Below are positions 1-6,283 of a DNA stretch of 12,676 nucleotides, in pieces. The notes beneath the pieces were generated by a model. It was not told the origin of the DNA. It saw only the letters and a list, made by a program, of their open reading frames with translations, and ran no database searches. Source of the DNA: Salinisphaera sp. UBA6602 (GTDB taxonomy: Bacteria; Pseudomonadota; Gammaproteobacteria; Nevskiales; Salinisphaeraceae); the NCBI GenBank assembly GCA_002433465.1, contig DJIE01000244.1:1-12676 (forward strand). Reading direction: 5' to 3'. Numbering within the stretch: position 1 is the stretch's first letter; every line of letters begins with the position of its first letter. The position numbers and the translations under genes were made by a program.

Positions 1-1179
1 GGCCACCCACATCTGATGCTGGCCAACGTCGCAGGCCACGGTCGTACCGACCGGTGCCCGGTCCGAAAGCGCCCTGACGAAGGCCGGCCCGCTGATCGCG
101 TCGCCGGGCAGCGGCGCGGTAAAACCGTGTCGCGCACGCCATTGCCGGCACTGGCCGCGCCAGGCATCGATAGCCAGCGGCTGGGCATCGAGCGCCTGCG
201 TAAGGCCTGCGAGAATCGTATTCAAATCGCCGCGCACGACCGCGTCGCTTCGGCGCAGCTTGTTGAATTCGGCCGTGTCGATATCGATATGAACCAGGCG
301 CGCACCGGGCGCGAACCCGTCGAGACGACCGGTTGCCCGATCATCCAGCCGAGCGCCCACCACCAGCAGCAGATCGCAGTCGTGCACGGCCCGGTTGGCG
401 GCCTGCGAGCCGTGCAGGCCCAGCATGCCCAGATGGTCGGCACAATCGCGGCCCGGGTTGCCGATGCCGTTGAGCGTATTCACGTGCGGCAGCCCCGCGG
501 TGGCCGCAAACGCCCGAAATTCAGCTTCGGCGTTGGCCCGGCTCACGCCGCCGCCGCTATAGAGCAGCGGCTTTTCGGCGGCACGCAGCAGCGTGAGTGC
601 CTTATCGATCTGGGCCGGTGGTGCCGCGGCCGGTTCGGCCGATCGCTTCGTTATTGAAGGCAGCGCGTGGCCGGCGCCCACTTCGGCCAGCTGGACATCC
701 TTGGGGATATCGATCCAGACCGGCCCGGGTCGGCCCGATGCAGCCAGCTCGAAGGCGTCATCGAGCGTCGATGCCAGCGTGTTCGCATCGGTCACCAGGT
801 AGCTGTGCTTGACGATATCCAGCGTCATGCCCAGCACGTCGACTTCCTGAAATGCATCGGTACCCATCAGCGCGGCGGGCGTCTGGCCGGTGATCACGAC
901 CAGCGGCACCGAGTCTCGATGGGCGTTGGCCACGCCGGTGATCAGATTGGTGGCGCCCGGGCCCGACGTAGCGATACACACACCCACGCGCCCGCTGGCC
1001 CGCGCATAGCCGTCAGCGGCCAGCGCACAGGCCTGCTCGTGGCGGCAGAGCACGTGGCATACCCGATCGTCGTCCACCAGCGCATCGTAGAGCGGCATGA
1101 TGCACCCGCCCGGATAGCCGAACACGGTATCCACCCCGTGCTGCGCGAGACTCTGCAAAACCATTTGTGCTGCGTTCAC
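1..1179 (-). CDS. ilvG: Acetolactate synthase large (catalytic) subunit, isozyme II type, C-terminus cut by window edge
   Basis: Thiamine-diphosphate enzyme that condenses pyruvate with pyruvate or 2-oxobutyrate, the first common step of valine, leucine and isoleucine synthesis in the cytosol. 393 codons are visible; the family has about 550, so the last part of the C-terminal TPP-binding domain lies outside. The N-terminal TPP domain shows FGYPGG (20-25), the catalytic glutamate in CRHEQ (E48), SGPGATNLITG (72-82) and GTDAFQEVDVLG (106-117). The central domain follows from about residue 190, with GMLGLHG and VGARLDDRATG. The visible end reads DVGQHQMWVA. The pattern of short N-terminus and motifs resembles E. 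coli IlvG more than IlvB or IlvI. The start is taken as GTG at 1179 because it aligns with the IlvG N-terminus (VNAAQ against MNGAQ); an in-frame ATG lies five codons later. A weak TGGACGG precedes the GTG. Residue 26 is Cys where Ala is usual. Expression is controlled by the attenuator just upstream. Confidence 0.95.
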   Translation of the reverse strand, partial: MNAAQMVLQSLAQHGVDTVFGYPGGCIMPLYDALVDDDRVCHVLCRHEQACALAADGYARASGRVGVCIATSGPGATNLITGVANAHRDSVPLVVITGQTPAALMGTDAFQEVDVLGMTLDIVKHSYLVTDANTLASTLDDAFELAASGRPGPVWIDIPKDVQLAEVGAGHALPSITKRSAEPAAAPPAQIDKALTLLRAAEKPLLYSGGGVSRANAEAEFRAFAATAGLPHVNTLNGIGNPGRDCADHLGMLGLHGSQAANRAVHDCDLLLVVGARLDDRATGRLDGFAPGARLVHIDIDTAEFNKLRRSDAVVRGDLNTILAGLTQALDAQPLAIDAWRGQCRQWRARHGFTAPLPGDAISGPAFVRALSDRAPVGTTVACDVGQHQMWVA

Positions 1180-1203
1180 GAAAAAACCGTCCAGATAAAA
1201 ACC

Positions 1204-1239
1204 AAAAAAAAGCCCCCGGAACCTTGCGGTGCCGGGGGC
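1204..1239 (-). terminator. Rho-independent attenuator of ilvG
   Basis: On the minus strand an 8-bp GC stem, GCCCCCGG (1239-1232) with CCGGGGGC (1219-1212), is extended inside by ACC/GGT closing a GCAA tetraloop. It is followed directly by eight T (1211-1204). It lies between the leader peptide stop (1265) and the ilvG start (1179), as in the ilvGMEDA attenuator of enterobacteria. Its 5' arm is also complementary to a segment inside the leader peptide gene, so termination and antitermination compete. Confidence 0.93.
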
Positions 1240-1343
1240 CTGAGTCGCGATTGGAATGTGCTGTCTAGATCATCCTTTCGCCCACGTCAGCGCCCCCGGC
1301 GGTTACGAGTACCACCAGGGTGAGCGCTACGAGTACGGGGGCG
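1231..1343 (-). promoter_or_regulatory. Antiterminator and protector pairings of the ilv leader RNA
   Basis: Three complementary segments can be read on the minus strand. Segment 1, CGCCCCCG (1343-1336), covers leader codons 5-8. Segment 2, GCCGGGGGC (1300-1292), covers Ala20-Gly22 just after the Val/Leu run. Segment 3, GCCCCCGGC (1239-1231), is the 5' arm of the terminator. Segment 1 pairs with 1298-1291 over 8 bp (protector). Segment 2 pairs with segment 3 over 9 bp (antiterminator). A ribosome stalled early in the Val codons, at Val8 or Val10, would cover segment 1 and favour 2:3, allowing read-through. Free translation would allow 1:2 and then the terminator. The pairings are seen in the sequence; the mechanism is inferred from enterobacterial ilv, leu and trp leaders. 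Confidence 0.82.
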
Positions 1344-1357
1344 AATACAAACGTCAT
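1265..1357 (-). CDS. ilvL: ilv operon leader peptide (attenuator peptide, 30 aa)
   Basis: Its translation senses charged branched-chain tRNA; the peptide itself probably has no function. The 30 residues begin MTFVFAPVLVALTLVVLV and end DVGERMI. Seven are Val (positions 4, 8, 10, 15, 16, 18, 25) and four are Leu (9, 12, 14, 17). The only Ile is the last residue, outside the control run. Five of the seven Val codons are GTA (the other two are GTG), an unexpected choice in this GC-rich DNA. A TAG stop lies at 1267-1265, 26 nt before the attenuator stem. No clear Shine-Dalgarno precedes the ATG at 1357, but the stop codon of an 8-codon upstream frame overlaps it (ATGA), so coupled translation is possible. 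The frame stays open further upstream, but only this part lies downstream of the predicted promoter. Confidence 0.85.
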   Translation of the reverse strand: MTFVFAPVLVALTLVVLVTAGGADVGERMI

Positions 1358-1380
1358 CGAACTAGAGCCAGAGGATCCAT
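1354..1380 (-). CDS. Possible 8-codon mini-ORF upstream of, and overlapping, the ilv leader
   Basis: ATG at 1380 opens a frame encoding MDPLALVR and closes with TGA at 1356-1354, overlapping the leader ATG by ATGA. It contains two Leu codons (CTG, CTA) and one Val codon (GTT). It has no obvious Shine-Dalgarno and would start about 12 nt from the predicted transcript 5' end. It may supply ribosomes to the leader by coupling, or be chance. The frame is seen; its translation is speculative. Confidence 0.3.
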   Translation of the reverse strand: MDPLALVR

Positions 1381-1398
1381 GAAATCGGAAAGGCGGCG

Positions 1399-1428
1399 AA
1401 CATAGCCGCGCGCCTTGGTTGCTGTCAA
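1399..1428 (-). promoter_or_regulatory. Sigma-70-type promoter of the ilv leader/ilvG transcript
   Basis: On the minus strand a perfect TTGACA -35 (1428-1423) is followed after 18 bp by TATGTT (1404-1399, 4 of 6 matches to TATAAT). The predicted start near 1392 would give a leader RNA holding the mini-ORF, leader peptide and attenuator. The -35 box begins 17 bp after the stop of the upstream minus-strand gene, which supports ilvG as an independent transcription unit. Confidence 0.7.
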
Positions 1429-1445
1429 TACACCCGTAGCAACGC

Positions 1446-2336
1446 TCATACGGCCGGTGCGGCCTGACTGCCCGCATGTTCGGGCGCCTCGCCCGGCTTG
1501 GGCACAGGCGTCGACAGCGCCGGCATTGCGGCCGGATCCGCAAACAGCAGCAGACGATCGATATCCAGGGCATGGATAGCATGATCCCGGCAGAAAGCAT
1601 GGGCGGCCGGACTCAGACGACCCGAGGTCGCCAAAATCGCCTTGCCGCCGAACTGTGCCTGCACGAGATCGGCCAGTTCATGGGCAGCGTCTACGTCGAC
1701 CTGGGCATCGCGGTCATGCCGGCATTGCACTCGCAGCAACTTGTCGCCGTCACGCAGCACGATATCGATACCTTGGCGCGAGTGCTCTGGCATGAATTCA
1801 ACTTCGAACCCCTTGCGCCGAAACGAATCGGCGACGAGCTGTTCGAACTGCGCCGAGCTCAGCGCCACGATATTCTCGCGAGTGACCGCGGCCGGCGATG
1901 GCGGCGGCGCAACGGGAGGTCCCGGCGGACGGATCTCGGCTGCCGGCGACGGTCCGGCCCGCTGTCCCGGCGCGGCGTTTACCGGGCGCGATGCATGCGC
2001 GGACTGCTTGCGCCGGCGACGCGATCGACGCCTTCGCGAACGGCCTTGCACATGCCCGCGCCGGCCATGCCGGTCGCGGGCGGCCGATGCCAGCGCGGCA
2101 CCCACCCACACGAGCAACCACAGCCAGGCCAGCGGCAACAGCACGTCGGCATGAAATGATTCACCCGCCATGCCGGCATGGGACTGCGGCACGACCCCAA
2201 GCAGTGGGCCGATCACATAAAGAATGACCGCGAACCCGAAAATCCCAACGCACAGCCGAACCAGCCACGGTCTTGCCGCCCACGTCGCCCGGATGCCCCG
2301 ATGCGGCCGGCGGCCTGTTTTACGTCGACGCGCCAT
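1446..2336 (-). CDS. Membrane-anchored Mrr-like restriction-endonuclease-fold protein
   Basis: A 296-residue protein with two predicted membrane helices (about 22-49 and 62-84), a very basic linker (85-111, mostly Arg), a Pro/Ala-rich stretch (118-150) and a C-terminal Mrr_cat-like domain (about 155-255). The domain starts with LSSAQFEQLVADSFRRKGF and carries GID (D191), then QCR (204-206) 13 residues later, and ends with the typical AILATSGRLSPAAHAFC. Family members normally read GxD...QxK, so the catalytic lysine position is Arg206 here. Such proteins are often annotated as restriction endonuclease or DUF2034. With the changed lysine, DNA cleavage is uncertain and nucleic-acid binding or a degenerate nuclease is possible. 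The domain should face the cytoplasm. The ATG at 2336 is preceded by a strong GGGGGAGG four bases upstream. No methyltransferase lies nearby, so this does not look like a restriction-modification system. Confidence 0.82.
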   Translation of the reverse strand: MARRRKTGRRPHRGIRATWAARPWLVRLCVGIFGFAVILYVIGPLLGVVPQSHAGMAGESFHADVLLPLAWLWLLVWVGAALASAARDRHGRRGHVQGRSRRRRSRRRRKQSAHASRPVNAAPGQRAGPSPAAEIRPPGPPVAPPPSPAAVTRENIVALSSAQFEQLVADSFRRKGFEVEFMPEHSRQGIDIVLRDGDKLLRVQCRHDRDAQVDVDAAHELADLVQAQFGGKAILATSGRLSPAAHAFCRDHAIHALDIDRLLLFADPAAMPALSTPVPKPGEAPEHAGSQAAPAV

Positions 2337-2494
2337 ATCGCCTCCCCCAGTACGATAACGCCCCTGTTCAGGACTCTAGACCGCGGGGTCAGGCGCCGCA
2401 ATATTGCCGTCACAATACAGACGGATGGCGTTCTGGCGAGCGCGCGGCCCTGCAAATCGGTTGTCGGCCGGGGCGAGCGTGGCGTGGTGTCGCG

Positions 2495-3025
2495 TCACTC
2501 GCCACGACGCTCCTTTTGCTGGGGCACGACCCGCAGATGCGAGGGGTTGTAGCCGATACGCGCCACTCGCTCGACGAGCCGGCTGTAATCGGTGGCTTCG
2601 ATGGACGGTTCGCTGGACATGATCCAGACGAAGTCGAGCCGCTCGCGAGCCACGATCGTATGGCGATAATCGTCGGAGACGTAGGCGATCACGAACTGCA
2701 TCTTGATCGGCCAGATGAACTGCATGGCCCAGACCGCGTTGCCGGTATCGGGCACCACATAGCCGGTGGGTCGCATCGTCTTTTGCTTGCCGCCAAAGCC
2801 GCCCTTGCGGAAGGTGAAGGTGACGTCCACCCGGTCGTCGCCGCCCCGGCGATAACGCTCCACCGAGTTATGCGCGGTCCGGGTAATGGACGGCGGCTTG
2901 TGCGCGATCACATACCAGTCGCGCATGTAGCGGTTCAGATCGACGAGCTTCGCCCGCGGAAAGTCGTCGCGCGGCACGATGCTGCTCGCACTGAAGCCAA
3001 ACGATCGGTTCATGAACGACATCAT
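2495..3025 (-). CDS. Lipocalin family protein (Blc-like), without visible signal peptide
   Basis: A 176-residue protein that resembles bacterial lipocalins, beta-barrel binders of small hydrophobic ligands or lipids. The start motif region reads VDLNRYMRDWYVIAHKP, corresponding to the lipocalin GxW signature but with Arg for Gly. Further family-like stretches are VTFTFRKGGFGG, NAVWAMQFIWPIK, IAYVSDDYRHTIVA and the late FVWIMSSEPSI followed by ADYSRLVERV-type residues. The ATG at 3025 is chosen because GGGAG lies six bases upstream; a TTG at 3118 would add a 31-residue basic stretch with no homology I recognise. Blc of E. coli is a lipoprotein, but no lipobox or hydrophobic leader is visible here, so a cytoplasmic place is likely unless the true start differs. 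A weak promoter candidate is TTGCTA (3118-3113), 17 bp, AATAGT (3095-3090). Confidence 0.85.
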   Translation of the reverse strand: MMSFMNRSFGFSASSIVPRDDFPRAKLVDLNRYMRDWYVIAHKPPSITRTAHNSVERYRRGGDDRVDVTFTFRKGGFGGKQKTMRPTGYVVPDTGNAVWAMQFIWPIKMQFVIAYVSDDYRHTIVARERLDFVWIMSSEPSIEATDYSRLVERVARIGYNPSHLRVVPQQKERRGE

Positions 3026-3185
3026 GGGCCGCTCCCGGTGGCATCGTCGCGGGTGGGCACCCGGCCGACGGCATGAATATGGAGCGCTTACTATTGGGCG
3101 TAGGCGCGCCGGTAGCAATCAGTTGAAATGCCGAGTGGTTTGCGGGCGAACGCGGCAGAGTGCGGGCCGGCACCGTGCCGCCAGG

Positions 3186-4361
3186 CTAGCGGCTTTCGTT
3201 GTCGGTCTGGCCCTTGCTCTGATCTGCCGACGGCTGTGCCTTCACGCAGTCGGCCACGGCATCGAAGTCGAAGCTGCGGTCAAAGCGGTTGGCACAGTAC
3301 TGCCAGCGGGCACTGGCCAGTTCGCCGCTTTCGCGGGCGAATCTTTCCAGCGCCGCATACTGCTCGGCCATCTGCTGTTCGAGCTTTTCGAAGGTCGAGC
3401 GCTTCGGCTCGCCGGTGCCGTTCGGTTCGTTCTCGTCATCACGAGAAAACATGTCGGCATATTCGCCGAACTTCGCCTGTAGATCGTCGCTGAGTTGCTG
3501 GGCCTTGAGCTTGAGCCGGGTGAGCGTATCGCCGTTGTGGTCGGCGGCATAGCTCGCACTCAGCGGGCAATCCGAACGCAGCGTGGGCGCCCGGTTCTGC
3601 TTGAGCAGGGCCATGCGGTCATTGACCAGTTCCGACTGTGCCGTATCGGCGGTGGTGGTGCTGGTCGGAAACGCATCGCCGGCCAGGAAATCGATACGGT
3701 CCTTGCTCTTGGCCGCCCAGACCGCGTCTTCGTAGCCACAGCCGAAGTGGTTCAAATAGCCGCGTACGTAGCCGGGGTCGATACCATCGTTGAGGGCGGC
3801 AAAGGACAGGTCCTCGTAGGCTGCTTCATAGCTTTCGCCCTGCTGGATCTGGGCCATGGCGAGCGCGGCCGCGAGCCCCGGGTTGTCGCTTACCGCATCG
3901 GGGTCGTCGCGATAGGCGCGCAGAATGGCTTTCTGCGCAGCCGGGGTCTGGTGCAGTGCCAGGGCCGGCGCCATGCGCGCGGGCCCGCTGTACAGCAACG
4001 CCACATAGCGTTCGGTCTGTTCGTCGTCCAACGTGGCAAAGCTGGCACAGCCGGTACGCTCTTGATCGGGGCGGGTGTCGTTTGCGTCGCCGCCGGCGCG
4101 TACGTCGTCCAGCCAGCGACGTATTTCGGCGTCGGAGCCATCCGCCTGCAGGGCACGCACCCGGGCGATCAACGCATCGCCGGCCGGGCAACGTGCCTGC
4201 TCGGCAGCCGCGACCGTGGATTGCGCTTTGCTTTCGGCGTCGACTTGTGCCGCGCTTTCATCGTCGGCGCCGCAGGCGGCCAGGCCCACCAGGCAGGCCA
4301 GCACGAGCCAGGCACGGCCAGCGGTTGAATACAGTCTGGAGCGCGGCTTGAAATCCGGCAT
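3186..4361 (-). CDS. Unrecognised outer-membrane-type lipoprotein (391 aa)
   Basis: The N-terminus MPDFKPRSRLYSTAGRAWLV runs into LACLVGLAAC, a type II signal peptide with lipobox LAAC and lipidated Cys30. Residue +2 is Gly, so the Lol rule predicts sorting to the outer membrane. The mature part is acidic and probably mostly helical, with Ala/Gln/Glu-rich segments and six further cysteines (in RCPAGD, GCASF, FGCGYED, SDCPLS, QYCANRF and DCVKAQ), which could form three disulfides in the periplasm. The central part (ALALHQTPAAQKAILRAYR, GLAAALAMAQIQQGESYEAA) has the look of helical repeats, but I cannot assign TPR or Sel1 with confidence. The C-terminus is charged. Alternative in-frame starts at 4406 and 4460 would give an unusually long n-region; ATG 4361 gives a normal 29-residue signal. 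I do not recognise the family. Confidence 0.8.
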   Translation of the reverse strand: MPDFKPRSRLYSTAGRAWLVLACLVGLAACGADDESAAQVDAESKAQSTVAAAEQARCPAGDALIARVRALQADGSDAEIRRWLDDVRAGGDANDTRPDQERTGCASFATLDDEQTERYVALLYSGPARMAPALALHQTPAAQKAILRAYRDDPDAVSDNPGLAAALAMAQIQQGESYEAAYEDLSFAALNDGIDPGYVRGYLNHFGCGYEDAVWAAKSKDRIDFLAGDAFPTSTTTADTAQSELVNDRMALLKQNRAPTLRSDCPLSASYAADHNGDTLTRLKLKAQQLSDDLQAKFGEYADMFSRDDENEPNGTGEPKRSTFEKLEQQMAEQYAALERFARESGELASARWQYCANRFDRSFDFDAVADCVKAQPSADQSKGQTDNESR

Positions 4362-4549
4362 GGCAGTAGGCTCGAGCGGGTGATGCAACGAATGGACGTT
4401 TATCATCGCATGCCTGCCCAGCCCGTCACGCCGGCGGTATCCGCCGCTACGACAGGGCAAAGCGTTTCATGCGCTTACAACGCGAGCGCGGCAGCCGGGA
4501 CGGGGCAAGCCACGCGATTTGCGCACCACGAGCCGTAGCACCGTACGAG

Positions 4550-5137
4550 TCAGCCGGCCGCCTGCCATGCGCTGATCGCCTCGATGGGGGCCACCAACTG
4601 AATGATATTGAGGGTGAGATTGTCGCGGATCGCGACTAACAGAACGCACTCGATAAGCAGCGCTAGCGCGATGGAAACCCGTACCGGTGCCCAACGCGCA
4701 ATGGCCAGGCCGATGGCCATGGAAAGCGTATCGCCCAGCGAATTCACGACGCTGTCGCCAAAGTACCCCGCCGCAAGCGCGGTCTGACGATAACGGTCCA
4801 TGATCAACGGCGTGTTTTCGAGCACTTCCCAGACCGCCTCGATACCGAAGGCCACCAGCACCACCGTACGAAACGGCGCACCGGCCAGCACCCACGTGAT
4901 CAGCGCATAGAACAGCAGCCCGTGTTCGACATGGGTAAAGCTGTACCAGTCGGTCAGATGCTGCGATGTCTGCGGCCCCGAGGCCGCTCCGTGCCACAGT
5001 GCGACATGGCCGCATGCACAGATCAGCGGGTGGCCCATGGCCAGCAGCACGAGGGCCTGGGCACCAATCATGGCCAGTACCGCAGCCATGCAAAGCCGTA
5101 TGCCGGGCGCTGGCATACGCCGTCCGTCGAAAATCAT
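4550..5137 (-). CDS. DUF2585 / UPF0314 family integral membrane protein
   Basis: A small inner-membrane protein of unknown function. The family is recognised by HPLICACG followed by LWHG, then SQHLTDWYSFTHVEHGLLFY, EAVWEVLENTPLIMDRYR, GDSVVNSLGDTL and the C-terminal IRDNLTLNIIQLVAPIEAIS. Hydrophobic stretches suggest about four membrane helices: near the start (CMAAVLAMIGAQALVLLAM), around HGLLFYALITWVLA, around TLSMAIGLAIA and around SIALALLIECVLLVA. The conserved His, Asp, Glu and Trp residues are typical of the family and may mark a functional site, but no activity is established to my knowledge. The start is uncertain: ATG 5137 (195 aa, AAGGGG 13 bases upstream) is chosen; ATG 5173 or 5116 are possible. 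It is divergent from the DUF2795 gene. Confidence 0.85.
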   Translation of the reverse strand: MIFDGRRMPAPGIRLCMAAVLAMIGAQALVLLAMGHPLICACGHVALWHGAASGPQTSQHLTDWYSFTHVEHGLLFYALITWVLAGAPFRTVVLVAFGIEAVWEVLENTPLIMDRYRQTALAAGYFGDSVVNSLGDTLSMAIGLAIARWAPVRVSIALALLIECVLLVAIRDNLTLNIIQLVAPIEAISAWQAAG

Positions 5138-5331
5138 GGGTCGCGTCGTGCCCCTTGTCGCAAGTCGCACCATTATGCGCGCGGACGCGCCGTTTCGGCC
5201 GGTCGCGCTTCACGATGCGTCATGGTGCGGGCTGTAGTCGCAGGCCCAGCGAGCGCACTGCGCAGAACTACGGACTGACCGGGGCGGCTAAGTCTGTTTC
5301 GCTAGCGTCAACTTCATTAACGCGAGCTTGT

Positions 5332-5526
5332 ATGAACAACGATCCGATCAATCTGGCCACCTATCTCGAGGGCGCCGATTTCCCGGCCACCGGCGGCGAA
5401 CTGGCCGGCGTGGCCGCCAGCAACGGCGCGCCCGACGACCTGCTCAAGCAGCTGCGCAGCTTCGAAGGCGATCATTTCGACAACGCCAACGCCGTGGTCG
5501 AAGCGCTGGGCGACAAGCGCTCCTGA
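5332..5526 (+). CDS. DUF2795 domain protein (64 aa)
   Basis: A short, acidic, soluble protein that is almost entirely one DUF2795 domain. It begins MNNDPINLATYLEGADFPAT, continues GELAGVAASNGAPDDLLKQL and ends NANAVVEALGDKRS. The family pattern is an N-terminal xLxxYLxGxxFPA, a helix with NGA-DD, and a closing helix ending in LG. Its function is not established. Family members are small helical proteins, sometimes near stress genes. The ATG at 5332 fits the domain start; the frame is open further upstream but gives no family-like sequence. No strong Shine-Dalgarno is visible (GAGC 6-9 bases before). It converges on the lipoprotein gene at 5582, with a 55-bp gap. Confidence 0.85.
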   Translation: MNNDPINLATYLEGADFPATGGELAGVAASNGAPDDLLKQLRSFEGDHFDNANAVVEALGDKRS

Positions 5527-5532
5527 GCGCAA

Positions 5533-5546
5533 TCGCCCACGGGCGA
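5533..5546. other. Short inverted repeat between convergent genes
   Basis: TCGCCCACGGGCGA can fold into a 5-6 bp GC hairpin between the DUF2795 stop (5526) and the lipoprotein stop (5582). There is no T run on either side, so it is at best a weak terminator or an RNA 3'-end stabiliser. Confidence 0.25.
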
Positions 5547-5581
5547 CCGCCGCGTGCCAGGCTGGACGATAGGCGCCTGCG

Positions 5582-6112
5582 TTACTGAAAAAGCTTGCCC
5601 ATGCCGGCTTCGTGAAACAGGTGCGAAACGATCATCTCGCGAGCGATGGAATCGTCGGTCAAGGCCCAACCCTCTTCGCGGCGCACCAGAGGCAGCTGGC
5701 CTTCGAAGCGCGTATCCGGCAGCCCCGTGGCATCACTGAGCGGGTCGCGATTCATGCGCATGGTGATCGACACCGGGCAATCGTAGATCGCCCCCGTGGG
5801 CGGCGCGTCGCCCTGTTCCGCCGGTTCGCTTCGCGGCCGACATTGTTCGTCGTCGATGAAGCGGACCCGATGCAGGCGGTCGGCAAAATCGCTTCGGGTC
5901 ATCCGCGCGAGCTGCGGCGCCATGCGGCTTTGCGCCGGTTCGTCGAAACGCTGTAGCGATGCTTTCACGGCGGCCTGCACCTCGTCCTCGCTCGGTCCGT
6001 GATAAGACGCTCCGCAGGCGCTCAGGCCCACCGTCGCCAGTACGGCCACCCATGCCCAGGCACGGGCTGGCATCGAGGCGCGGGGGTCAGGCCATCGCCG
6101 GGTCTGTCGCAT
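5582..6112 (-). CDS. Small lipoprotein of unknown function (176 aa)
   Basis: The N-terminus has an Arg-rich n-region (MRQTRRWPDPRASMPARAWA) and a hydrophobic core ending VGLSAC, giving lipidated Cys33 and Gly at +2, which suggests the outer membrane. The mature part of about 144 residues begins GASYHGPSEDEVQAAVKASL. Its middle has two cysteines (EQCRPR, YDCPVS) that could form a disulfide, and it ends GWALTDDSIAREMIVSHLFH plus a short tail. The DEVQAAVKASL helix followed by beta-rich sequence with a late GW could be a small alpha/beta periplasmic domain, but I do not recognise a family. ATG 6112 is chosen because GTGAG lies 8 bases upstream; ATG 6073 would also keep the signal peptide. It is transcribed divergently from the GST gene. 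Confidence 0.8.
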   Translation of the reverse strand: MRQTRRWPDPRASMPARAWAWVAVLATVGLSACGASYHGPSEDEVQAAVKASLQRFDEPAQSRMAPQLARMTRSDFADRLHRVRFIDDEQCRPRSEPAEQGDAPPTGAIYDCPVSITMRMNRDPLSDATGLPDTRFEGQLPLVRREEGWALTDDSIAREMIVSHLFHEAGMGKLFQ

Positions 6113-6147
6113 GTTTCGACTCACGATTCCAAGGTGTTGCGAGGCGC

Positions 6148-6175
6148 ACTTTAAACGGTTCCCGCGCGCTGTCAC
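6148..6175 (-). promoter_or_regulatory. Candidate promoter of the small lipoprotein gene
   Basis: On the minus strand GTGACA (6175-6170, 5 of 6 to TTGACA) is followed after 16 bp by TAAAGT (6153-6148, 4 of 6 to TATAAT). It sits about 36 bp upstream of the ATG at 6112, in the 171-bp divergent gap with the GST gene. The match is moderate and could be chance. Confidence 0.3.
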
Positions 6176-6283
6176 CGGTATACAACCCACAATGAAATCG
6201 CGTGCCGGTTTCTGGCGCACCGCCTGCTCGGGCCAGGACGGGCGTCGCGACCAGACCATCATTCATCACACTCGGTACTCGCC

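Noticed and set aside
16..657. Long plus-strand open frame over ilvG
   Set aside because: It is antisense to a strongly conserved acetolactate synthase frame. Its composition (Arg, Pro, Ala-rich) is typical of reverse frames in GC-rich DNA.
1265..1600. Open minus-strand frame of 111 residues containing the ilv leader peptide at its end
   Set aside because: Only the last 30 codons lie downstream of the TTGACA promoter. The upstream part overlaps the end of the Mrr-like gene and reads as a shadow of it.
2472..2513. Imperfect inverted repeat around the lipocalin stop codon (GAGCGTGGCG with CGCCACGACGCTC)
   Set aside because: The arms need a 3-nt bulge, the repeat overlaps the coding end, and no T run follows on the minus strand, so it is not a convincing terminator.
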